Shown: positions 1-7,260 of the stretch, piece after piece
Layout of the letters: every line of letters starts with the position of its first letter
How positions within the stretch are numbered: the stretch's first letter is position 1
Assembly (NCBI GenBank): GCA_016874755.1
Contig: VGTH01000039.1
Span: 1 to 50,064, forward strand
Direction: 5' to 3'
DNA: 50,064 nucleotides
Source of the DNA: Deltaproteobacteria bacterium
GTDB taxonomy: Bacteria > Desulfobacterota > Binatia > UBA9968
Position numbers and translations under genes: made by a program
The notes under the pieces: model-generated
What the model was told of the DNA's origin: nothing
Seen by the model: the letters and a program-made list of their open reading frames with translations, nothing else
Database searches by the model: none

Positions 1-291
1 ATCGGCGTATCCTTTCCTGCCTGCGCCAACAGGCAGCCTTTCGTTTTTAGATTCGCGAAAGGGTACGCCTACCTATTTCCTATTTCCACACGCTTTGATC
101 ATAGCTCGGCAACCTGTCATTCACTAAGGCATTCCTTCGCCACGCATCTTCTCGAAGATGGATACGACATTCGAACAGTCCAAGAATTACTCGGTCACCG
201 CGACGTCAGCACCACCATGATTTACACTCATGTTTTAAACCGCGGTGGCCGCGGTGTTCAAAGCCCCGCCGATCGGCTTCTGAAGCCTTGA
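1..291 (+). pseudogene. intI: Integron integrase IntI, C-terminal remnant
   Basis: The frame is open from the window edge to a TGA at 289-291. From codon 109 (Ala-Thr-Cys-His) onward it matches the C-terminal catalytic part of integron integrases: the HxxR box (HSLR, 118-129), LGH after [14 protein letters not shown], the nucleophile Tyr in MIYTHV, and the IntI-typical tail [14 protein letters not shown]. Codons before 109 do not resemble integrase, so the gene seems to have lost its front part by rearrangement before it reaches the window edge; only about 60 residues are recognisable. It would not be active. The cassettes follow on the same strand, so the 3' end of intI faces the array, opposite to the usual divergent layout. 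XerC/D is unlikely because the GGRGV-SPAD tail is specific to IntI. Confidence 0.85.
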
Positions 292-376
292 CTCGTACTG
301 TAATCGCCCGGAATAGGCTGCGGGCCAATAGTGGAATAGGCGGCCAAATTGGCCGTGTTTACTGCCATGGAAAATG

Positions 377-405
377 TTGACTTTCAAACTCGAAGCGAGC
401 GATAT
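377..405 (+). promoter_or_regulatory. Possible cassette promoter
   Basis: TTGACT at 377-382 and CGATAT at 400-405 are separated by 17 bp, about 100 bp before the first cassette gene. The -10 match is poor. The spacer 292-504 otherwise holds only a palindrome (GGCCAAATTGGCC near 343) and no gene. Confidence 0.25.
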
Positions 406-491
406 TACATCACAATGTTACTATTTGTGTTTTGTAATTTCGTCGGAGATAGACGGCGAAAGCGGGAGCGGTCTAAATCGCTCACTTAATA

Positions 492-498
492 GTTAGGC
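492..498 (+). other. attI-like recombination point GTTAGGC
   Basis: GTTAGGC fits the core site GTTRRRY and lies 6 bp before the first cassette's start codon. Its complement GCCTAAC is the R'' box at the end of that same cassette, so 492/493 is the left cassette boundary. Whether the flank to the left is a functional attI or the end of a lost attC cannot be decided from sequence alone. Confidence 0.65.
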
Positions 499-504
499 CT
501 CCGA

Positions 505-1497
505 ATGAACGGACTCTGCCAGTCTTGCCGAAGGGAAACCGCTGAAGTTTCCGAACCCTGCGACAACAAGGATGCGCCGTACCTTGTTTGCCGAGGTTGT
601 CATGCGAGACTGCTATCAAGATCGTTGAGGCCTGGAGAGTGGTTCAACTTGGCCGCAACGTATGGCTGGTGGCAGTACCTTCTGCACGATGACTTCTATG
701 ATGATGACGGCACCGCATCCCAGCCCGAGGATGTCGTCGAGGCTGCAGAACTACTTCCATGCCCGACCCTGTCGCAGGTCTCGAACGACTGCGAACGTCT
801 ACTTGACTACACAACTACGCGTTGGCGCATTGAAGACGAGCTCGCCGCCGCTTGGTGCCAGCTCCCACCTGCGGACGTCCAGCGCGTAGTTGTCCAGAGA
901 TTCGTCGGTGCACCCAACTCCGGTGTTCGGTCCGCCTGCCTGGATGTCCTGGCAATTGCACTCAAGTCGTCCGCTGGTGACTTCGTGGCGGAGGTATGGC
1001 AGAGGCACAAGGACCTCGTGGACATCAGTTCGCTGTTTCGAGCCACCGCTGCCTGCATGCCGGTGGATCAAGGTTTTCCGCTTGCAACCACGATGGTCGA
1101 ATCACTTGACGGGCGTGAACGGCGGAACGCTATGGTGGCGCTCAGCTACTTTCAGTCCCCACGAGCTTTGCAGTGGATTGAGCAGCACGCGGCCGAGCCG
1201 ACGACAGAAGATTGGGGCAACTTGGCAGCGGCCTCCTGCCTGAGTTGGTCTGAGGTGCGGTCGTGGCTCGCGCACGGTCGTCCCCTCAGTCTGATTGCGA
1301 TTGATGCTTTACGCGCGATAGCGGACCCCAGGACGCCCCTACTTCGCGCAACGTCTCCAGCGCTACTGACACCGCCCCCGCAGGATGACTTCTTACGCGC
1401 ACTTGCGGCTTACGAAGAGCAAGATCCGGTTCCCCGCGTCCGGCAGCGGATCGAATTCCTTCGGGCAGCAGGGCACAAGCTGTGCGCGGAGGCCTAA
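505..1497 (+). CDS. Cassette 1: zinc-ribbon/HEAT-like hypothetical protein
   Basis: The product is 330 residues with no family I can name securely. Its N-terminus has two CxxC pairs (CQSC near residue 5 and CRGC near 29), a probable zinc knuckle. From about residue 115 to the end it is helical with repeating units that look like HEAT/ARM hairpins, such as the stretch around QRFVGAPNSGVRSACLDVL. There is no signal peptide or membrane segment, so it should be cytosolic and act through protein contacts. The start ATG lies 7 bp after the recombination core and the stop TAA is embedded in the attC R'' box (1492-1498), so the gene fills the cassette completely. Expression probably depends on a promoter to the left. 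Confidence 0.7.
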   Translation: MNGLCQSCRRETAEVSEPCDNKDAPYLVCRGCHARLLSRSLRPGEWFNLAATYGWWQYLLHDDFYDDDGTASQPEDVVEAAELLPCPTLSQVSNDCERLLDYTTTRWRIEDELAAAWCQLPPADVQRVVVQRFVGAPNSGVRSACLDVLAIALKSSAGDFVAEVWQRHKDLVDISSLFRATAACMPVDQGFPLATTMVESLDGRERRNAMVALSYFQSPRALQWIEQHAAEPTTEDWGNLAAASCLSWSEVRSWLAHGRPLSLIAIDALRAIADPRTPLLRATSPALLTPPPQDDFLRALAAYEEQDPVPRVRQRIEFLRAAGHKLCAEA

Positions 1498-1620
1498 CCC
1501 CTCGCTCAAGCTGACCCGCTACGGCAGGCTTTGTAAGCCCGGCCTGAGGTACTCTGTACATTTTCTCAGTCCGGGCTTACAAAGCCTGCCTCCGCGGGCA
1601 GCTTAGCTCGAACGTTAGCC
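1492..1620 (+). other. attC: attC site of cassette 1
   Basis: R'' is GCCTAAC (1492-1498) and R' is GTTAGCC (1614-1620). Left and right inner boxes pair through AAGCTG. The centre is an extended hairpin whose 20-bp arms are perfect inverted copies, starting GGCAGGCTTT on the left and ending AAAGCCTGCC on the right. At 129 bp it is at the long end for attC sites. Confidence 0.85.
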
Positions 1621-1829
1621 CGCACACATGAGGGCTCTTGCTGCGTTCCCGAACTGCCTTGAACGCATGTCGGTGGTAGAGCGCGGTTTCGACGGATTGT
1701 GGTCCTGTATTTATTGCGAAGGCATTGGGCTCCCCCCGCTACGACGCGTCAGCGGTTGTGCGAACGCGTCCTTGTTGCTATGACACTCTCTTCGGTTCAT
1801 TTGCGCGCCAGTTACACCCGGAGTATGAC

Positions 1830-3110
1830 ATGTCGTCGATATGGCTGATCGTATCCATGCTGCTTGGGTGCCAAGTTTGTTCGATACCGCTGACCAAAGC
1901 GGTCGCGACGCTCATCGCGCCCGCCGCGCACGCTGCGTCAACCGTTCCGGTCGTCCGTCAGTCGGGCTCTTCCTCGCCCAGGCTCACCTTCATCCCGGGC
2001 TCCACGCAGAAAGTGGAGCAGCTCATCGGGGATGTTGACCGCGAGACGAAGCGCCCCACCCTGAGCCGCACCGAGGAGCGCTTCGGCATCATCGGCACCG
2101 ACCTCGGCTACTCCTTCGAGCACGAGGGCAAGCTGTTCTTCCTGTTCGGCGACACGATCGCCCGGGGCGGCACCGGCGATTCCATCGCGACCACCACCGC
2201 CCAGTCCGGCGAGGGCGGCGTGCGCCTCGACTTCGTCACCGGGGCCGACGGGCAGTGGCTTAAGGTGCGCCCGCCCGGCGTGAGCATGGAGACGAATGAG
2301 GTCCCGCTTGCTGGCCTGTCGATCGGCGGCCGGATCTATATGATGGTCAGGACGAATCGCACGGCGGGAGCATCCACGGGATCGGACATATCGAAGCTCG
2401 TCAGGTTCGACGAGCAGGCCCGCCGATTCGAGTTGCTCCGCGATGTCTCGCGCCTACCGCTCGGCCGCTTCATCCAGGTCAGCCTCTACCACGCGACCAC
2501 CCCGGTCGCCGGACTCCCGAGTCAGGGCCCCGCGGTGCTGATGTGGGGGAACGGGGCCTATCGCAAAAGCAACGCGTACCTCGCGGTCACCCCCACGCAG
2601 AACTGGGTGACCGGCGAGGGGACGCGCTACTTCGCTGGCCTCGACGCGGCCGGCGAGCCGACTTGGGCCGCCGACGAGTCGCACGCGGCCCCGTTGTTCG
2701 AGCAACCGGTGATTGGCGACCACTCGGTGACGTATGTGCCGCAGGTGGGCCTATGGCTCATGCTCTATGACGCATGGCCCGGAAGACCCGACAGGCCGGA
2801 CGCCGGCGTGCAGCTCCGGACTTCGATGACTCCCTGGGGACCGTGGAGCGCGCCCGAGCAGGTCCTGAGACCGGTCGACGCGGCGAAGGGCAGGCTCATG
2901 CACATGGCGAACACCGACGATGGGCTTGAATGGCCGCTGAAGAAGTTCAATGGCATGAGCCGAAGGTCGGAGCAGGGCGCCATCTACGCCCCGTACGTGA
3001 TCGAGCGCTTCACTCGGGTCGAGGGCGACAGGCTGAAGCTGTACTACACCCTGTCGACCTGGAACCCTTACGTCGTCTTGCTGATGCGCTCCGAGTTCAA
3101 GGTGCAATGA
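1830..3110 (+). CDS. Cassette 2: DUF4185-family exported beta-propeller protein
   Basis: The product is 426 residues from the ATG at 1830, preferred over an upstream in-frame start at 1725 because GGAG lies 8-11 bp before it and the protein then opens with a hydrophobic stretch and a lipobox-like LLGC at residues 10-13. The body carries DUF4185 hallmarks: GIIGTDLGYSFEHEGKLFFL followed by FGDT near residue 105, repeated W/G blades, and a C-terminal YYTLSTWNPY. DUF4185 proteins are predicted five-bladed propellers of unknown, possibly glycan-related, function. The lipobox lacks the usual basic N-terminus, so lipidation is uncertain. The 209 bp between the cassette's left end and the start hold no gene. 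Codon use is more GC-rich than in the cassettes on either side. Confidence 0.75.
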   Translation: MSSIWLIVSMLLGCQVCSIPLTKAVATLIAPAAHAASTVPVVRQSGSSSPRLTFIPGSTQKVEQLIGDVDRETKRPTLSRTEERFGIIGTDLGYSFEHEGKLFFLFGDTIARGGTGDSIATTTAQSGEGGVRLDFVTGADGQWLKVRPPGVSMETNEVPLAGLSIGGRIYMMVRTNRTAGASTGSDISKLVRFDEQARRFELLRDVSRLPLGRFIQVSLYHATTPVAGLPSQGPAVLMWGNGAYRKSNAYLAVTPTQNWVTGEGTRYFAGLDAAGEPTWAADESHAAPLFEQPVIGDHSVTYVPQVGLWLMLYDAWPGRPDRPDAGVQLRTSMTPWGPWSAPEQVLRPVDAAKGRLMHMANTDDGLEWPLKKFNGMSRRSEQGAIYAPYVIERFTRVEGDRLKLYYTLSTWNPYVVLLMRSEFKVQ

Positions 3111-3197
3111 GCGTTCCGAACATCGTTGAGCTCATCACTGACAGTAGTATGTCTCGCCGATGTCACTTGGTATCCGCCACATTAGCGGAGAAATGCG

Positions 3198-3313
3198 TTC
3201 TAACTTCAGTTCGAGCGGACGCGCCCGCAAGCGGCATCGTGCTTGCGCACATCAGTGGGACCATCGCTTTTGCGAACAGCGTCGCGGCGCGCCGCTCACC
3301 CTGAGCGTTCTGC
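3198..3313 (+). other. attC: attC site of cassette 2
   Basis: R'' is TTCTAAC (3198-3204) and R' is GTTCTGC (3307-3313). The inner arms GAGCGGACGCGCC and GGCGCGCCGCTC pair with one extra A on the left arm, the extrahelical base typical of attC. R'' matches the complement of the cassette's left end (GTTAGCC) at only 5 of 7 positions, so one of the two ends has mutated or been exchanged. Confidence 0.7.
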
Positions 3314-3326
3314 TCAAAGGAGAAAG

Positions 3327-3794
3327 ATGATCACGATCCGTTCAAGTTTGCCGGAGGACGCGGAGGGCATACGGCGGGTTTCTGAATCTGCGACCGCTAC
3401 GCTCCGAAAGACCTACCGGCCCAATCAGAAGGCGCTGGAGAACCGGAAAAGCTTCTCCTCACAACTCAACCGCCTCGTTGCACTTGTTGACGGAGAGATT
3501 GCTGGAACGACCCAATTCTACCGTGACGGGGAAGCCCTCCGTATTATCGGTCTATTTGTCCACCCGGACTACCGGCGTCGAGGGGTCGCAAGGGCAATTG
3601 TTGATGAAGTGGTCGAAATCGCCCTGAAGCAAGGAATCGATCTGCTCGTAACTCGAACAGTCAAAGAGACGGGGAACGTTCCGATTTTCGAGAAGATGGG
3701 ATTTGACGTGATGTCTGTCCACGCGGATGAGTACTCGGAGAGCGATGAATTCCGGCAATTGTCAGAGGTTGATTTGCAGAAGAAGATAACATGA
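3327..3794 (+). CDS. Cassette 3: GNAT-family N-acetyltransferase
   Basis: The product is 155 residues. The ATG at 3327 follows AAAGGAG (3316-3322) with ideal spacing. The GNAT fold is clear: beta-4 IIGLFVHPDYRRRGVARAIV carries the acetyl-CoA pyrophosphate loop (R-R-x-G-V/A motif A), followed by a helix and the NVPIFEKMGF motif B end. It would transfer an acetyl group from acetyl-CoA to an amine; the substrate cannot be read from sequence. GNATs are among the commonest integron cassette genes and some give antibiotic resistance, but nothing here links it to an aminoglycoside enzyme. The TGA stop is 4 bp before the attC R'' box. Confidence 0.85.
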   Translation: MITIRSSLPEDAEGIRRVSESATATLRKTYRPNQKALENRKSFSSQLNRLVALVDGEIAGTTQFYRDGEALRIIGLFVHPDYRRRGVARAIVDEVVEIALKQGIDLLVTRTVKETGNVPIFEKMGFDVMSVHADEYSESDEFRQLSEVDLQKKIT

Positions 3795-3798
3795 GAAA

Positions 3799-3862
3799 GC
3801 AGAACCAGCACCTGCACTTTACCGGCGTTGACCGCGCCGGAAAGTGAGGTGCGCCGTTAGGC
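3799..3862 (+). other. attC: attC site of cassette 3
   Basis: This is a compact 64-bp site. R'' is GCAGAAC (3799-3805), the exact complement of the cassette's left end GTTCTGC (3307-3313), and R' is GTTAGGC (3856-3862). The arms GCACCTGCACTTT and AAAGTGAGGTGC pair with a single unpaired G on the left arm, the extrahelical base that guides strand choice. Confidence 0.9.
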
Positions 3863-3934
3863 GACGCGACCGTGTTTCCCGACAACGTGCTTTTGCCCCC
3901 TATCTTGTGAGATAGTCCCTCAGTGGCATTTTAA

Positions 3935-4075
3935 TATCAGTTTGAGTGGGACCTGGTGAAAGCCCGGCAAAATGCGCGAAAACATCGCGTCACCTTTGAA
4001 CGTGGCGCCACGGTGTTTAAGGATCCAAACGCGTTGTCCTTGTTTGATGACGAGAAGCAATATCAGAGGAAGTAA
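3935..4075 (+). pseudogene. Cassette 4: BrnT-type toxin remnant
   Basis: The frame between a TAA at 3932 and a TAA at 4073 reads QFEWDLVKARQNARKHRVTF and continues with ATVFKDPNALSLFDDE, which is the N-terminal half of BrnT-family ribonuclease toxins (FEWD, ARKH, VF-DP motifs). The ATG expected before QFEWD is replaced by TAT, and the frame stops about 46 codons in, whereas BrnT is near 90 residues. It is therefore start-less and truncated and should not make active toxin. A GTG at 3956 could only give a fragment. Confidence 0.65.
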
Positions 4076-4077
4076 CT

Positions 4078-4222
4078 ATGAGACGGGGGTACGATTTTTC
4101 GAAAGCCGTTCCGGGAAGAGTTTTACCCCAAAGGCGCAGAACTGCGGCTGTCCATTTATTCGAACAAGATCGGTAGAGCGATAAGCGTTGGGATGCGTGG
4201 TTTTGGAAATATCGTTTCCTAA
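4078..4222 (+). pseudogene. Cassette 4: frameshifted antitoxin remnant
   Basis: It starts at the ATG two bases after the toxin remnant's stop, the usual toxin-antitoxin order for BrnT systems. The opening MRRGYDFSKAVPGR matches antitoxins that begin YDFSK. One extra base near 4120 throws the frame; reading on in the +1 frame gives FYPKGAELRLSIYS and runs to a TAA at 4220-4222. Without the shift the frame ends after 32 codons. The DNA-binding C-terminal part is also lost. Confidence 0.55.
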
Positions 4223-4244
4223 CCGCGCTGTTGGCACCGATGAC

Positions 4245-4300
4245 GCCTAACCGCTTCAGCGAACGGCGCTCCGTGCCGGCGCTGGGCTTTGTCGTTCTCA
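4245..4300 (+). other. attC: attC site of cassette 4
   Basis: R'' is GCCTAAC (4245-4251), complementary to the cassette's left end GTTAGGC (3856-3862). R' is GTTCTCA (4294-4300), degenerate because it belongs to the next cassette. A short hairpin links CAGCGAACGGC with GCCGGCGCTGG. Confidence 0.65.
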
Positions 4301-4321
4301 TTAAAAATAAGTGAGTGTTCA

Positions 4322-4771
4322 ATGACACCGCTATTTAAGAAGCTCAACCTCGGTGACAACAAGACTATTCTCGTCCTCAATGCACCGGACTCATTTGAAA
4401 TAGAACTATCGCAGATTTCCGGAGTGACCATTCAACGGAAAGTGTCGTCAACGTCGGCCTTCGCGCTCGGTTTCGCCATGACTCGGGAGCAGCTCGACCG
4501 AGTTTCGGCAACGCTTGTGAAGGTGTCTAAGGGCGACGCTATCGTGTGGGTCGCATACCTGAAAGCAACGTCGAAGCGCTACGCCGGCGAATTCAATCGG
4601 GACAACGGCTGGACCGTTCTCGGCAACGCTGGTTTTGAACCCGTGCGCCAGGTGTCGATTGACGCGGATTGGACGGCGCTTCGCTTCCGCAGGACGGCGC
4701 ACATCAAGTCCTTCACTCGCAGCAATGCGATGGCCATATCGGCCGAAGGAAAACGCCGAACCAGGCGGTGA
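4322..4771 (+). CDS. Cassette 5: DUF3052-like hypothetical protein
   Basis: The product is 149 residues from the ATG at 4322. The pattern of a half-hidden Rossmann-like fold, with DAIVWVAYLKATSKRY, then GWTVLGNAGFEPVRQVSIDA and DWTALRFRR, resembles DUF3052-type proteins of unknown function, but the match rests on pattern memory only. There is no signal peptide or membrane segment. The gene begins 28 bp after the attC4 boundary, as a cassette gene should, but no attC can be recognised after it: the expected R'' TGAGAAC is absent between 4772 and 4974. It is probably the terminal, now fixed, cassette. Confidence 0.6.
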   Translation: MTPLFKKLNLGDNKTILVLNAPDSFEIELSQISGVTIQRKVSSTSAFALGFAMTREQLDRVSATLVKVSKGDAIVWVAYLKATSKRYAGEFNRDNGWTVLGNAGFEPVRQVSIDADWTALRFRRTAHIKSFTRSNAMAISAEGKRRTRR

Positions 4772-4974
4772 ACTGGAGCCGCCTATTTGAAGTCCCTGAA
4801 GACGGACAGATGAAATTCACAAAGGCAATGTAGGATTCTGAACTAAACACCCCAAGTAGAATACCGCATGATCGGGATGTTCACATGAACAAACAAAGTC
4901 GACATAGAAGAATGCGCGCCAATGGAACCCAACAAAATCGCCACCGCTCTGCGCCGCTACGCGATGAACGGCTT

Positions 4975-5883
4975 TCAGAGCGCTTCGACGTGGCGGGCGA
5001 TGTGCGCGCGCATGGCCTGATCGGGCAGCGCTCCGAAACCAGCCTGCATATTGTCGCGCAGATGCGCCACTTTGCTGGTTGCCGGAATCGCGCAGGTCAC
5101 CGCGGGATGAGAAATCGCAAACTTAAGCAGCAATTGCGCCCAGCTTGAGCAATCGACTTGCGCGGCAAAACTCGGCAGCGGATAAGGCAACACCCGCTTG
5201 ATCAAACCGCCGCCGCCAAAGGGACGATTGACCAGCACGGCGATTTTTCGCTCTGCCGCCAAGGCGAGCAGTCTTTTCTCCGCGCTGCGCTCGGCGATCG
5301 AATAGTTCAGCTGGACGAAATCGAGTGGCTCCGCTTTCATCACGCGTTCCAAGTCACCGTAGCCGCTCTCGGTGTAATGGGTCACGCCGATGTAGCGAAG
5401 CTTTCCTGGCTCTTTCCAACTGCGCAGCGTCGCAAGATGGGTGCGCCAATCGACGAGGTTGTGCACCTGCAATAAATCCATCCGCGGGGTGCGCAAACGG
5501 CGAAACGATTCTTCCATTTGGCGGATGCCGGGCTCACGCCCCTGCGTCCACACCTTGGTGGCGAAAAATATCTTGGCCGTAAGCGTAGCCTCGGCAATCA
5601 GGTCGCCGGCAACGCTTTCGGACCGACCATACATGGGCGACGAGTCGATGACGCTGCCGCCGTAGGCCGCGAATTCGCGCAGCACCGCACGCAGCGGCGC
5701 GCGCTCCGACTCCCCGCCAACGTCGAAGGTCTGCCAAGTGCCCAGACCGATCACCGGCAGAGTCTCGCCGCTCTGCGGTATGACTCGACGAATCATCGGC
5801 GTTGTGGTGGCAGCCATGGCGCTAGCGCATTTCATATAAAGCCCACTCGCCAAAAACGCGCGCAGCAGTTGACGTCGCGTCAT
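4975..5883 (-). CDS. Aldo/keto reductase with export-like N-terminus
   Basis: The product is 302 residues with an AKR barrel. Visible active-site elements are Asp and Tyr in VIDSSPMYGRS, Lys in FFATKVW and His in LLQVHNL, the full Asp-Tyr-Lys-His tetrad; a C-terminal NADPH-binding segment (CAIPATSK) is also present. The reaction is NADPH-dependent reduction of a carbonyl, substrate unknown. The N-terminus MTRRQLLRAFLASG plus a following Ala-rich stretch resembles a twin-arginine signal, so a periplasmic location is possible. It is the last gene of a minus-strand set after DoxX (10-bp gap) and a TPR lipoprotein. Confidence 0.88.
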   Translation of the reverse strand: MTRRQLLRAFLASGLYMKCASAMAATTTPMIRRVIPQSGETLPVIGLGTWQTFDVGGESERAPLRAVLREFAAYGGSVIDSSPMYGRSESVAGDLIAEATLTAKIFFATKVWTQGREPGIRQMEESFRRLRTPRMDLLQVHNLVDWRTHLATLRSWKEPGKLRYIGVTHYTESGYGDLERVMKAEPLDFVQLNYSIAERSAEKRLLALAAERKIAVLVNRPFGGGGLIKRVLPYPLPSFAAQVDCSSWAQLLLKFAISHPAVTCAIPATSKVAHLRDNMQAGFGALPDQAMRAHIARHVEAL

Positions 5884-5892
5884 AGCGTCTGT

Positions 5893-6288
5893 TCAGTTAA
5901 GCGCTTCGTCAATGCTCCAAACCCCGGCGCCGCGCGTCGCGATGTACAAAAACACAATACAATAGAGCACCGCCGCGACGCCTTTATTTTCCAGCGGCCA
6001 AAAACCTGCGGGGAAATGACCGATGAAGTAGGCCGCCGCCATCAGGCCGCTAGCGACGAAAGCTGCGTAGCCGGCCCAGAGCCCTAACGTAAGCAGCACA
6101 CCAGCCACCAGCTCGATGGCACCGGCGACGCCAATCAGAGACGCCAACGCCGTCGCGCTGCCCTTGCCATCGATGCCGCCGAACCAGCCGAAGATTTTCT
6201 GCGCGCCATGGCAGAAGAACAACGCGCCGAGCACGATGCGCATGAGCGCATAGGCGTAGTCGCTATAAACGCCGAGAATTTTTTCCAC
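5893..6288 (-). CDS. DoxX family membrane protein
   Basis: The product is 131 residues with four hydrophobic segments and the DoxX signature near the start (RIVLGALFFCHGAQKIFGWF). DoxX proteins are small inner-membrane proteins, some linked to thiosulfate:quinone oxidation or to redox defence; the exact role here is unknown. It sits between an exported TPR protein and an aldo/keto reductase with short gaps, so the three are likely co-transcribed. Confidence 0.88.
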   Translation of the reverse strand: MEKILGVYSDYAYALMRIVLGALFFCHGAQKIFGWFGGIDGKGSATALASLIGVAGAIELVAGVLLTLGLWAGYAAFVASGLMAAAYFIGHFPAGFWPLENKGVAAVLYCIVFLYIATRGAGVWSIDEALN

Positions 6289-6315
6289 GATCCCCTCCGC
6301 TCGCTGCTGGTTGAC

Positions 6316-6975
6316 CTAGAAGCCGATGCCGACACCGACGGAGACGCCGCGCCGCAGCCGGCGGTCCCGGTCGTTCAGAAAGCGCTGTTCCTCGCGCCGT
6401 ACCCGCTCGATCTCTTCTTCGATTTCTTTGCCGACCCATTCACCGTTGGTGAAGAGCGTCGGCAGATCGAAATCTCTGCCTTCGATCAACTGCAAGGTTT
6501 TCGCGATTTCGTTGCGAATCTGGCCTGTCGGGTCCCAGTAGCCCAGCGTCAAACGATGTGCAGCGGTGTATTCGATCCAATCGTAAAGGCCGCGCAAACC
6601 CACGGCCATCTCTTTGGCGCCGCGGTCCCGCTCAGCTGCGCGCGCCAATGTTAACCCGAGATAGAGACGCGCCATGGGATCTTGCGCATCGAGGACGAGC
6701 GCTCGCTCCAGCGATTGCCGCGCTTCCGCAAATCTGCCGGTGAGATATTGGCTGCGCCCCAAATAGGTCAGAACCCCTTGGCGAAACAGCGAATAGGTCG
6801 CAACGTAGCTCGGGTCTTGCGCTGCGGCTTGGGCGAAATAACCGAGCGCCGCTTCGGGATGATGGGTGAGCAAAGCTTGTCTGCCCGACTGGACTTGACC
6901 GGCGAGTCGGTAGGCTGCGCAGCCGGTCACCCAACCTGCGAGCAACAAGAGCGCCCCCGAGCGCGAGACTCTCAT
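6316..6975 (-). CDS. TPR-repeat lipoprotein
   Basis: The product is 219 residues. A basic N-terminus and hydrophobic run end in the lipobox VTGC with the lipid-acceptor Cys at 19. Residues about 35-130 form tetratricopeptide repeats (A-x-G-Y-F-A-Q-A units around 45, LTGRFAEARQSLERALVLDA near 80 and LYLGLTLARA near 105). The tail is highly charged. It is presumably an outer- or inner-membrane-anchored scaffold in the periplasm. It is the first gene of the minus-strand lipoprotein-DoxX-AKR set. Partner and pathway are not visible. Confidence 0.75.
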   Translation of the reverse strand: MRVSRSGALLLLAGWVTGCAAYRLAGQVQSGRQALLTHHPEAALGYFAQAAAQDPSYVATYSLFRQGVLTYLGRSQYLTGRFAEARQSLERALVLDAQDPMARLYLGLTLARAAERDRGAKEMAVGLRGLYDWIEYTAAHRLTLGYWDPTGQIRNEIAKTLQLIEGRDFDLPTLFTNGEWVGKEIEEEIERVRREEQRFLNDRDRRLRRGVSVGVGIGF

Positions 6976-7260
6976 GTCAAAAGGCTAGAATTCACAACCG
7001 CCACTGTCAAGCATGGCAGCGTCGATGGCTACGATGGCCGACCCCCACGACAATCTGAACAAATGGCTTTGCCGATCGCGGCAGGAGACGCGCCAAAACC
7101 CATCCGCAAAAATATTGCGCGTCAACCTTGTGCGCCGTTCCATTGGTAAAAATATTTCGCTTGCGGCCCACGAGAAAGCGTCAAGATTTTGACCGTTTTT
7201 TTCCTTGCATCGACGGAACCGATCAAGTAGCCTGCCCGGACTCCAATCAAATGGTGCTCT

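Larger units (their letters stand above)
109..4771 (+). mobile_element. Chromosomal integron with five cassettes
   Basis: An IntI remnant is followed by an attI-like GTTAGGC and cassettes bounded by attC sites. Taking the cut as G|TT, cassettes are 493-1614, 1615-3307, 3308-3856, 3857-4294 and 4295-about 4771. In cassettes 1, 3 and 4 the R'' box of the attC is the exact complement of the cassette's own left end (GCCTAAC with GTTAGGC; GCAGAAC with GTTCTGC; GCCTAAC with GTTAGGC), as expected if each was once a circle. All genes are on the plus strand, start just inside their cassette and stop at or just before R''. The attC sites differ greatly in length (129, 116, 64 and 56 bp), as in sedentary chromosomal integrons. 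Confidence 0.8.
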
